Of a stretch of DNA of 64,000 bases, positions 45,342 through 51,589 are shown one piece after another. This stretch comes from Mobiluncus porci. Its GTDB lineage: Bacteria; Actinomycetota; Actinomycetes; Actinomycetales; Actinomycetaceae. Each line of letters starts with the position of its first letter. Position 1 is the stretch's first letter. The position numbers and the translations under genes were made by a program. The stretch covers positions 1 to 64,000 of the forward strand of contig NZ_VUMY01000014.1 of the NCBI RefSeq assembly GCF_009695935.1, in the 5' to 3' direction. Below the pieces are notes generated by a model that was not told where the DNA came from, searched no databases, and saw nothing but the letters and a program-made list of their open reading frames with translations.

Positions 45342-45386
45342 TTAGAGCCCTACGCGGCAAAGCAACAGCAGCAGGTTTTGCGACAT
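45342..45386 (-). CDS. leuL: leuA leader peptide
   Basis: A 14-codon peptide, MSQNLLLLLCRVGL, with five consecutive leucine codons (CTG CTG CTG TTG CTT) and one more before the stop. Such peptides act as leucine sensors in attenuation of leuA in actinobacteria. The ATG lies six bases after TACTAT without a Shine-Dalgarno, so translation probably starts at the 5' end of the transcript. The gene ends 76 bases before leuA, in a region able to form mutually exclusive hairpins. Confidence 0.8.
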   Translation of the reverse strand: MSQNLLLLLCRVGL

Positions 45387-45398
45387 GCTTGCATAGTA
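45387..45398 (-). promoter_or_regulatory. -10 box of leuL-leuA
   Basis: Minus-strand TACTAT, six bases, then the leuL ATG. The expected -35 region is weak. Confidence 0.5.
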
Positions 45399-45469
45399 TC
45401 ACGAAAACTGGGGACACTGTTTCTTGGAGAAACTATGGGGTCGGGCCTCGGCGCCGCGGGTGCAGGCGT

Positions 45470-45535
45470 AGCCGACGGGTCAGACCTCGGTGGCGTAACG
45501 AAGTGTAGCCAGCAGGGTCTGACCCCGGCGTAGCG
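45470..45535. repeat. GGGTCAGACC repeat, copy 6
   Basis: GGGTCAGACC with TGGC pairs with GCCA and GGGTCTGACCC, the loop containing GTAACGAAGTGTA. It lies between the divergent leuA leader and the lactate permease gene, so here it is not at a gene's 3' end. Confidence 0.7.
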
Positions 45536-45591
45536 TCGTAAATGTGGCGCGGACTAAGCGGCTAAGATAGAGGGCAAAAAAAGGGGTAAAA

Positions 45592-47229
45592 ATGTTTGTT
45601 CCTGATGTTGAGTCGGTGGGTAGCCTCTTGTGGCTCACCGCACTTGTCGCAACCCTGCCAATTGTGGGGTTCTTCGCCCTGGTGGGGGCGATGCGGATGC
45701 GCTCCCACCTAGCCGGCTTGATCGCCTTGGTACTTGGGATTTTGCTGGCGATTGTGGCCTTCCGGATGCCGGTGGACATGGCCCTTTCCGCCGCCGCGCT
45801 TGGCGCCTTGAACGGTCTTATCCCCATCGTGATCATCGTGATTGCCGCGGTGTGGCTCCACAAGTTGATGGAAGCCACGGGGCGGGAAGTGGACTTACAG
45901 AAAGTTTTTTCCGCGGTAGGAAGCGGGGATCTTCGCCTCCAAGCGATGCTGATTGCGCTGTGTTTCGGGGGACTCCTCGAGGGGCTCGCGGGCTTCGGAG
46001 TGCCGGTCGCGATTGTGGCGGCGCTGTTGATGGGGCTCGGTTTTGAGCCGAAAAAAGCCGCGGTGATTGCCCTCGTCGCAAATACTTCCCCCGTGGCTTA
46101 CGCGGCTTTCGGAGTGCCGATAACGACCGCTGCCTCCTTAATGACCAGCGGAACCCCGACTGAGAATGCCGCGGATATTGCGACCTATGTTTCCGTGCTG
46201 GAGCCCGGGATTGCCTTCGTGATGCCTTTCATGCTGACGTTGCTGATTGATAAAAACCACTTCAGCCAGATGTTTCCCCTCGCTTTCATTATGGGGGTAA
46301 CCGAAGGCGCGGGACAGTTCCTGACCTTGCGTTTTATCTCTTTTGAGCTCGGGGGAGTCCTCCCGCCGATTGTGACTTTCCTCGTGATTGCGCTGTTGGT
46401 GAGGCTCTATCAGCCGGACACTCCAGAGGAATTCCTCACCGCGCGCCCCGGCGATCTGCGCCTCGACAGAGTCGCTTTGGCGGTTATGCCTTACGCGCTC
46501 GTTATCCTTGTTTTGTCCGTGGGGAGGCTTGTGCCGGTGGTGGCGGGTGCCCTGTCTGCAACAGACCTGCGGGTGGCGTGGCCGGGACTGGCCGGGAGGG
46601 TGGCTTCCGCCGTCGAACCGGAAACCGCCACCAACACCGGCAACGTGGTGATTCCGATTCTTTCCCAGCCGGGTGTCTTGATTGCTGTGGCCGCCATCGT
46701 TACCGGCATTGTGTTCACTTTTGCCAACGAAGGCGGGAAATATGCGCTGGGGTGGCGGCGAGTGCTGGGGGAACTCGGAGCGGCGATTTACTCCATGCGT
46801 TTTTCCGCGGCCACGATTGTTGAAGTCATCGCCTTGGCCTATGTCATGAATATTTCGGGTATGGTCTTGACGATTGGGACCTTACTGGCCCGCACGGGCA
46901 TTGCCTTCTTGGTCTTGTCCCCAATGATTGGCTACCTCGGAACCGCTGTCTCCGGCTCCGCGACTTCCGCCAACGCGCTGTTCGCAGCCCTCCAAGAAAC
47001 CACCGCTTTACAAATCGGCTTGCCCGGGGCCTTCGCAGTCGCGGTCAACACGGCCGGGGGAGTTATCGGGAAACTCATCGCGCCGCAGTCGCTCGCGATT
47101 GCGGCCGCGGCCATGGGGGAGCCGGAAAAAGAAGGCGAACTCTTGGGTGAGGTTATCGGCTGGTCGCTTTATCTTCTGCTTTTCGCCGTGTTCTTCTGTG
47201 TCGTCTTCGGGCTGCTTTTACTCGGGTGA
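45592..47229 (+). CDS. lctP: L-lactate permease
   Basis: A 545-residue LctP-family transporter with about 13 membrane segments. MFGGLLEGLAGFGVPVAI-like sequence (CFGGLLEGLAGFGVPVAIVAALLMGLGF), NTSPVAYAAFGVPITTAA and the C-terminal GSATSANALFAALQ motifs are diagnostic. The family takes up lactate or glycolate with protons. AGGGG precedes the ATG. No lactate dehydrogenase gene is adjacent. In a vaginal or mucosal organism lactate uptake would be expected, but that is inference. Confidence 0.9.
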   Translation: MFVPDVESVGSLLWLTALVATLPIVGFFALVGAMRMRSHLAGLIALVLGILLAIVAFRMPVDMALSAAALGALNGLIPIVIIVIAAVWLHKLMEATGREVDLQKVFSAVGSGDLRLQAMLIALCFGGLLEGLAGFGVPVAIVAALLMGLGFEPKKAAVIALVANTSPVAYAAFGVPITTAASLMTSGTPTENAADIATYVSVLEPGIAFVMPFMLTLLIDKNHFSQMFPLAFIMGVTEGAGQFLTLRFISFELGGVLPPIVTFLVIALLVRLYQPDTPEEFLTARPGDLRLDRVALAVMPYALVILVLSVGRLVPVVAGALSATDLRVAWPGLAGRVASAVEPETATNTGNVVIPILSQPGVLIAVAAIVTGIVFTFANEGGKYALGWRRVLGELGAAIYSMRFSAATIVEVIALAYVMNISGMVLTIGTLLARTGIAFLVLSPMIGYLGTAVSGSATSANALFAALQETTALQIGLPGAFAVAVNTAGGVIGKLIAPQSLAIAAAAMGEPEKEGELLGEVIGWSLYLLLFAVFFCVVFGLLLLG

Positions 47230-47245
47230 TACACCCCGGATAATC

Positions 47246-47282
47246 TTTACTTATTGCTACAAGTAACCTATTATAAAGTAAA
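47246..47282 (+). promoter_or_regulatory. Promoter/operator dyad before the Fic gene
   Basis: TTTACTT (47246-47252) and AAGTAAA (47276-47282) form an inverted repeat, with a third half-site AAGT between them and a TATAAA -10-like box at its right edge. The downstream gene begins with a helix-turn-helix, so autoregulation is plausible. Confidence 0.5.
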
Positions 47283-47297
47283 GATTGGGGGTGGGGG

Positions 47298-48218
47298 ATG
47301 TACGATTACAGCGGACTGGAAAAGCAACTGCGGGGGCTCGACCTAAACCGGTCTGGCCTGGGGAAACGCCTCGGGATTTCCTCTCGCACCATTGCAAAGA
47401 TTGCCAAAGGAGAGAAACTTTCTCGAAAGGTGTTGGAACGAATCGCTGGGTTCTTGGGGGTCGCTCCCGGGGATCTGTACGAAGAGAAATCCGATAACCC
47501 ACTGCTCCAGGTGTTGCGTGAGGAAAAGTCGGCAGGAATTTCCGGAGGCATATATCACGAGCTCCAGGTGAGGCTCACCTATAACTCCAACCACATCGAG
47601 GGGAGTCAGCTTACCGAGAGTCAAACCCGACTGATTTTTGAAACCAACACAGTTGGTCTGGACGAGGCGATTTCGGTTGATGACATTTTGGAGACAGTGC
47701 ACCATTTCCGCGCGATCGATTACTGCATTGACCACGCGGAAGAGCCCCTGACCGCGGATTTCATCAAGGAGTTGCACCGCATTTTGAAGCATGACACCAC
47801 GGCGTCTCGACTCGGCTGGTTTGCGGTGGGCGATTACAAGACTCGACCGAATGTGGTTGGCGGGAGGGAAACCACCCCTCCACGGGATGTCGCTGGCGAG
47901 ATGCGGAAGTTGCTCGAGTGGTATGGCACGCTCCCATCGGCGAATATTCACGACATCATCGCTTTTCACGGCCGTTTTGAGCGGATTCATCCCTTCCAAG
48001 ACGGAAACGGGAGGGTCGGGCGGCTGATTGCTTTTTGGCAGTGCCTCGCCGAGGGTATTGTGCCATTTCTGATAGATGATTCAAAAAAGAGGTTCTATTA
48101 CCGCGGCCTCGCGAACTGGGACGAAGAAACAGTATGGCTCACTGACACCTGTCTCGATGGGCAGGACACCATGCGTGCCATCCTTGAGGCCTTCGACATT
48201 CCGATGGGGGATGAGTAG
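47298..48218 (+). CDS. Fic-domain protein with N-terminal HTH
   Basis: 306 residues. An Xre-like helix-turn-helix at about 19-50 (GLGKRLGISSRTIAKIAKGE) is fused to a Fic domain. The catalytic motif HPFQDGNGRVGR is at 231-242, and an inhibitory motif SNHIEG at 97-102 precedes it, the class II arrangement in which the same protein restrains its own activity. Fic proteins transfer AMP or related groups to target proteins. All key residues are present, so it is probably active and self-inhibited. A GGGGGTGGGGG tract serves as ribosome-binding site. Confidence 0.88.
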   Translation: MYDYSGLEKQLRGLDLNRSGLGKRLGISSRTIAKIAKGEKLSRKVLERIAGFLGVAPGDLYEEKSDNPLLQVLREEKSAGISGGIYHELQVRLTYNSNHIEGSQLTESQTRLIFETNTVGLDEAISVDDILETVHHFRAIDYCIDHAEEPLTADFIKELHRILKHDTTASRLGWFAVGDYKTRPNVVGGRETTPPRDVAGEMRKLLEWYGTLPSANIHDIIAFHGRFERIHPFQDGNGRVGRLIAFWQCLAEGIVPFLIDDSKKRFYYRGLANWDEETVWLTDTCLDGQDTMRAILEAFDIPMGDE

Positions 48219-48242
48219 TCGACGGAGTCGGCGCAGAAAGTG

Positions 48243-48298
48243 CAGTTATGCTCAGAGCGCCGGCGTATTTGGCAGTGCGCTGAGCATAGCTACGTTTT
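48243..48298. repeat. Degenerate TTATGCTCAG palindrome
   Basis: CAGTTATGCTCAGAGCGC pairs imperfectly with GCGCTGAGCATAGCTACG. It is a decayed relative of the perfect 29-bp palindrome at 51462-51529, and it is likewise followed by a VOC-gene tail. Confidence 0.6.
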
Positions 48299-48304
48299 AG
48301 GTTT

Positions 48305-48412
48305 CTATTTATAGAAATTCGTGAAGGTGGTGTGTTTGAAAACTTCGCCGCTGACGCAGTCGAGGCAACCGAGAACGAAGCGCATCTGATGCCTGGATTG
48401 ATATGGCTATTA
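48305..48412 (-). pseudogene. C-terminal remnant of a VOC-family gene
   Basis: The minus strand encodes about 35 residues ending LGCLDCVSGEVFKHTTFTNF-YK before TAG. This matches the end of the intact VOC gene at 51584 (LGRLGCVIGEIFKHTTFANF-YK) at roughly 17 of 24 positions. Stop codons appear just upstream, so only the tail survives. TTTCTAT-tt-ATAGAAA overlaps the stop. Confidence 0.65.
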
Positions 48413-48416
48413 GCTG

Positions 48417-48428
48417 TATAATAGCAAT
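48417..48428 (+). promoter_or_regulatory. -10 box of brnTA
   Basis: A perfect TATAAT, six bases, then the ATG of brnT. It is one of several such leaderless arrangements here. Confidence 0.55.
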
Positions 48429-48788
48429 ATGGGGACTCTGCGGTTTTCCTGAGATGAGGACAAAGCAAAGACGAACATTGCCAAGCACGGTGTGAGTTTC
48501 GATGAGGCTTGAAGCGTTTTTTGGGATGTTTTCGCCTTGGTCATACCTGATCCGGACCAATCCATTATCGAGGAAAGGTTTGTAATCCTGGGTTTGAGTG
48601 AGAAGACACGGCTCCTGGTTGTTTATCGTTGTTACCTTGAGAATAATGGGGTGATTCGCGTTATTTCGGCGCGGAAAGCCACCAAGTGTGAATCGAAACA
48701 GTATGAAAGGCGAGAAAAATGCGTAAAGAATATGATTTTTCCAAAGCCAAGGCGAATCCTTATGCGAAGCAGTTGCGCAAGTCGATAA
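48429..48788 (+). pseudogene. Decayed BrnT-type toxin with two in-frame TGA codons
   Basis: Read through two TGA codons, the frame gives RFS-stop-DEDKAKTNIAKHGVSFDEA-stop-SVFWDVFALVIPDPDQSI, then ERFVILGLSEKTRLLVVYR and VIRVISARKAT. This is a complete BrnT ribonuclease-toxin pattern. The stops are at 48450-48452, where the family has a conserved Trp, and at 48510-48512. Both could come from TGG or similar codons by one change. The frame also lacks its usual stop and runs into brnA. The toxin should be inactive in standard code. Confidence 0.75.
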
Positions 48789-48922
48789 CCATGCAGGTCA
48801 GCGTGGAGGCGATTGATTATTTCAAGGAGCTGGCTGCGAAAACTGGCGTGCCTTACCAGAATCTCATCAACCTTTACCTCACTCAATGTGCTCATGAGCG
48901 CAAGGTCCCCGAATTCGTTTAG
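48719..48922 (+). CDS. BrnA-type antitoxin
   Basis: A 67-residue protein, MRKEYDFSKAKANPYAKQLR at the start and a ribbon-helix-helix-like body with VSVEAIDYFKELAAKTGVPYQNLINLYL. This is the BrnA pattern, the antitoxin and repressor that normally follows brnT. It has no visible defect and AAAGGCGAG upstream. With its toxin broken, it may persist as an orphan repressor. Confidence 0.82.
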   Translation: MRKEYDFSKAKANPYAKQLRKSITMQVSVEAIDYFKELAAKTGVPYQNLINLYLTQCAHERKVPEFV

Positions 48923-48957
48923 GAAGCGTCGATGTATCTCGGATCCTGTTTCTAGAA

Positions 48958-48990
48958 ATTTACCATTGGGGACGGGCAAGAATGGTAAAT
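48958..48990 (-). repeat. Conserved-loop hairpin, copy 1 (inverted)
   Basis: ATTTACCAT and ATGGTAAAT form a 9-bp stem around 15 bases. On the minus strand the loop reads TCTTGCCCGTCCCCA, related to the loops of the other copies. The stem sequence is unique to this and the next copy. Confidence 0.65.
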
Positions 48991-48993
48991 TTT

Positions 48994-49024
48994 TTTACCA
49001 TTCTTGCCCGTCCTCAATGGAAAA
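48994..49024 (+). repeat. Conserved-loop hairpin, copy 2
   Basis: TTTACCAT and ATGGAAAA pair at seven of eight positions around the 15-base loop TCTTGCCCGTCCTCA. Together with copy 1 it forms a larger palindrome of more than 50 bases. Confidence 0.6.
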
Positions 49025-49056
49025 TGAGTCAAAATGCACGTCCCCATGACTCATTT
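49022..49056 (+). repeat. Conserved-loop hairpin, copy 3
   Basis: AAATGAGTCA and TGACTCATTT form a perfect 10-bp stem around AAATGCACGTCCCCA. On the minus strand it follows the ABC-F stop codon by about 20 bases and ends in TTTT, so it can act as an intrinsic terminator of that gene. Confidence 0.75.
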
Positions 49057-49076
49057 ATAGAAGCTCGAGAAACTGG

Positions 49077-50681
49077 TCATTGCAGCATAAGACGGGCAAA
49101 CGGCCAATGGTTGATGAGCCAGGTGTCGTGGCTGGCAAGGATTAGCGTGCCGTTCCAGGAGGTTAGAGCGTTTTCCAGGACTTGCACGAAATCCAGGTCG
49201 AGATAGTTTGTGGGTTCATCCACAATCAGCGCGGCGTTTTGTGAGGCAATCCTCGATAGCGCCAGCGCGAACTGGGCGCGTCGCAGGTTACCCGCGGATA
49301 ACTTCCCCAGGGGGATATTCCAAAACTTCGGATGCAAGATACCTTTACCCGCCACGCCAACGCCTTTCTCCCAACAGTCTGCAGGGATGGCTGTGTCAGT
49401 CCGTTCGGGAAGGTCTTGCCCGATCAACACCGTCTTGCAGTTGCAGTTCACCAGCCCCGATGCGTCATCTGTGGGCGGCGCACCCGCTGCTATCCAGTCC
49501 AACAGGGTCGTTTTCCCGCTCCCGTTGGGTCCAGTGACAAGGAGTTTCTCGCCAGAGGCGAGTTCCAGGTTCACAACGGCAAGACGTCCCGGGACACTCG
49601 CCTCGCGGACACTCAAAGCAATTCCGGCGCCGAGGTGAACCGGGGGAATCTCAATCCCGAAGTGTGCGAACCTGGGCTTCATTACCTCGCGTCTCGACAG
49701 TTGCTCCAGCCGGGTGCGGTCATCGTTTTTGCGCCGAGTTGAGACCTTGGTAGCTCGGTCGGCAAAGAAGTTTTGGGCTGCTCCAATCTCGGTGCGCGGC
49801 TTGAACTTTATGTGCCCGACCACCTCGGAAGCCTCTCGGTGTGCGCTTAGTTTGCGTTTTTCTTCTTGCTGGGACTCGTAAATGCGCTGGTAGCTCTGCC
49901 GCGCCCTCTCCTTTTCTCGCAGGTAGTCGCTGTAACCACCGCGAGTCTCCCAGACGCCTTGCTGATTCTCACCCCGAGCCAGAGCCAGCCCTTGCCAAAC
50001 CGCTGAATCAAGATCAATCACGGAAGTGGCGACCTGTTCAATAAAATCCCGGTCGTGACTGACGAAAAGCACCTCGGCGGGCCACTTGACCAGAGTCTCG
50101 ATAAGCGTCTCGCGGCTGACGGCGTCAAGGTGGTTGGTGGGTTCATCGAGAACCAGCGCGGCGTCGTGGTCATTGAGGATTCCAGTCAATGCCAGGCGAG
50201 CGAGCGTACCCGGGCTCAAGGTTCGCATTGGGCACGAGGTGTCCAAATCGGCAAGTCCGAACTGTCCCAACAATTCGCGTTGGGTGCTTTCGTAATCCCA
50301 AGCGTTCAAGGCGGTTAGCTCCTCGAGTAAGAGGGAATATTCCTCGGGGATTTTCGCGCCTGGGTTGTCTGCAAGCTGGCCAGAAAGTTCCTCGAAACGC
50401 TTGAGTTTCGCACTTATTGAACCGGATTGTTGGTCAAGATAATTCGCCACAGAAGCATCAGACTCTGGAAGTTTGAAGAGACACCGCGCCCGGCTTGGTT
50501 GCGTCACCGAACCGGCTTGCGGTTCCAAGTCACCAGCTGCGAGGCGCAGCAAAGTGGTCTTCCCACACCCATTCGGCCCCACAACCGCCAGGCGCTGACC
50601 CGGTGAACAGCGCAAAGACACACGGCTCAACAGGGGAGTGGCGGTAAAAGAAAAGGAAATGTTATCAAGTAAAAAGGGCAC
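49077..50681 (-). CDS. ABC-F family ATPase, possible antibiotic resistance (ribosome protection) type
   Basis: 534 residues with two ABC domains and no membrane segments. Walker A motifs are GPNGCGKTT and GPNGSGKTT; signatures are LSPGTLAR and LSAGNLRR; Walker B motifs are LVLDEPTNHLD and LIVDEPTNYLD. The linker between domains (about 235-330) is helical and charged, as in ABC-F proteins that act on the ribosome. The start GTG has GGAG upstream, and this site lies in a hairpin following a three-codon ORF (see 50682-50730), typical of drug-inducible resistance genes. Which drug, if any, is not known. Low GC compared with neighbours is not obvious. Confidence 0.8.
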   Translation of the reverse strand: MPFLLDNISFSFTATPLLSRVSLRCSPGQRLAVVGPNGCGKTTLLRLAAGDLEPQAGSVTQPSRARCLFKLPESDASVANYLDQQSGSISAKLKRFEELSGQLADNPGAKIPEEYSLLLEELTALNAWDYESTQRELLGQFGLADLDTSCPMRTLSPGTLARLALTGILNDHDAALVLDEPTNHLDAVSRETLIETLVKWPAEVLFVSHDRDFIEQVATSVIDLDSAVWQGLALARGENQQGVWETRGGYSDYLREKERARQSYQRIYESQQEEKRKLSAHREASEVVGHIKFKPRTEIGAAQNFFADRATKVSTRRKNDDRTRLEQLSRREVMKPRFAHFGIEIPPVHLGAGIALSVREASVPGRLAVVNLELASGEKLLVTGPNGSGKTTLLDWIAAGAPPTDDASGLVNCNCKTVLIGQDLPERTDTAIPADCWEKGVGVAGKGILHPKFWNIPLGKLSAGNLRRAQFALALSRIASQNAALIVDEPTNYLDLDFVQVLENALTSWNGTLILASHDTWLINHWPFARLMLQ

Positions 50682-50730
50682 AGTAACTCCAATCGCAAAG
50701 TCTGACTTCGATAAAGAGTTACTTTGTCAT
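50682..50730 (-). promoter_or_regulatory. Translational attenuator of the ABC-F gene
   Basis: On the minus strand ATG ACA AAG TAA (50730-50719) encodes Met-Thr-Lys. Its stop lies in AGTAACTC (50723-50716), which pairs perfectly with GAGTTACT (50689-50682). The latter includes three bases of the GGAG ribosome-binding site of the ABC-F gene, which starts at 50681. Inner ATCG/CGAT and AAGT/ACTT pairs extend the stem. A ribosome held on the small ORF would free the site. Confidence 0.6.
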
Positions 50731-50742
50731 GGGGCTATTTTA
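50731..50742 (-). promoter_or_regulatory. -10 box of the ABC-F leader
   Basis: Minus-strand TAAAAT, six bases, then the ATG of the three-codon ORF. Confidence 0.5.
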
Positions 50743-50769
50743 CCGGATAATGCCAGGACCGGTGGCTAA

Positions 50770-51080
50770 TTAATCAAGTCCAAGCTCGGAGTGGGATCCA
50801 GTGCGGCTGAGTGTCAAGACAAGAACATCTTCATAGATGCGGTAAATCAGCACCCAGTCCGGCTCGATGTGGCAGTCACGGAAGCCTTTCCAATTTCCGG
50901 TGAGCGCATGGTCGAGGTATTTCCTGTCGAGTGCTTTGCCCTGTATTTCCTGTCGAGTACTTTGCCCTGGGCGAGTGTGTCGACAACGACTTCCAACGCG
51001 GCAAGGCTCTTACCTTGTTTCTTCAGTCGCTTCAGGTCGCGTTTGAAAGCTCCTGTCGGTTTGATGATGTATCTACTCAT
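50770..51080 (-). pseudogene. YafQ/RelE-type toxin disrupted by a 26-bp tandem duplication
   Basis: The start MSRYIIKPTGAFKRDLKRLKK matches YafQ-type RelE-fold toxins. After LAQGKVLDRKY a second copy of 26 bases shifts the frame. Beyond it the original frame continues as LDHALTGNWKGFRDCHIEPD, then WVLIYRIYEDVLVLTLSRTG to a TAA at 50770-50772, including the catalytic region. Without the duplication the protein would be about 92 residues and normal. The toxin is therefore inactive unless frameshifting or reversion occurs. It overlaps the antitoxin gene end by eight bases. Confidence 0.8.
50917..50968. repeat. 26-bp tandem duplication
   Basis: Two adjacent 26-base units (50917-50942 and 50943-50968), each starting GTATTTCCTGTCGAGT, differ at one base. 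The length is not a multiple of three and breaks the toxin gene. Confidence 0.9.
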
Positions 51081-51360
51081 CAGCCTCGTCATCGTCCAAG
51101 TTGAGGTCAGTGAGCATTTCTTTGAAGCTTCCGTAGCCCTTCACGCTCTCGTCGTGGGCAATGCGCTCGGATTCTTCCAGGGCTTCGCGGGTCTCGGGAT
51201 TGGTCAGCCGCACCGAGAAGGGGATACCGCCGACTTGGATAATCTTGGCGAAATACATGCGGATGGCGGTCGGCACGTCAAGTCCGTTGCCTTCAAGGAT
51301 TGACTCCACGTTGGATTTTACCTGCGGATCGATTCGCGCCTGCACCAAAGATGTATTCAT
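51073..51360 (-). CDS. RelB/DinJ-family antitoxin
   Basis: 95 residues. The N-terminal ribbon-helix-helix (TSLVQARIDPQVKSNVESIL, then GLDVPTAIRMYFAKIIQVGG) is typical of RelB/DinJ, and the C-terminus is acidic (DLNLDDDEADE), as for toxin binding. The ATG at 51360 has GGAGG eight bases before it. The gene overlaps the toxin start. As the toxin is frameshifted, it may act only as a repressor. Confidence 0.85.
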   Translation of the reverse strand: MNTSLVQARIDPQVKSNVESILEGNGLDVPTAIRMYFAKIIQVGGIPFSVRLTNPETREALEESERIAHDESVKGYGSFKEMLTDLNLDDDEADE

Positions 51361-51381
51361 TTCAACCACCTCCACGTACGT

Positions 51382-51398
51382 ATGTATTAATTATACAT
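51382..51398. promoter_or_regulatory. Operator palindrome before the RelB-type gene
   Basis: ATGTAT-taatt-ATACAT is a perfect dyad about 22 bases upstream of the antitoxin start, a suitable site for its ribbon-helix-helix domain. Confidence 0.5.
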
Positions 51399-51461
51399 CG
51401 ATTTAGGTGTGGTGGTGTGGTGAATTAAGGGATAAGGAGGGTCATTGTTTGAGTCTTGCCG

Positions 51462-51529
51462 CCGAAAACGTAGTTATGCTCAGAGCACCGGCAGAAAAAA
51501 CGGTGCTCTGAGCATAACTACGTTTTCGG
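51462..51529. repeat. Perfect 29-bp palindrome
   Basis: The arm 51462-51490 (beginning CCGAAAACGTAGTTATGCTC) is exactly complementary to 51501-51529, around GCAGAAAAAA. It lies between the RelB-type operator and the VOC gene end. A decayed copy is at 48243-48298. Confidence 0.85.
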
Positions 51530-51554
51530 TTCCTACTTGTAGGAGTTCGCGCAA

Positions 51555-51589
51555 AAATGAGTCAAAAAGCACGTCCCCATGACTCATTT
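51555..51589 (+). repeat. Conserved-loop hairpin, copy 4
   Basis: AAATGAGTCA and TGACTCATTT form a perfect 10-bp stem around AAAAGCACGTCCCCA. It overlaps the stop codon of the minus-strand VOC gene, where the TTTTT after it would suit a terminator. It is flanked on both sides by TTGTAGRAGTTCGCG. Confidence 0.75.

Noticed and set aside
45400-45440. TGGGGACACTGTTTC as a sixth conserved-loop hairpin
   Set aside because: The loop-like words match partly, but the flanks (CGAAAAC and TTGGAGA) cannot form a stem.
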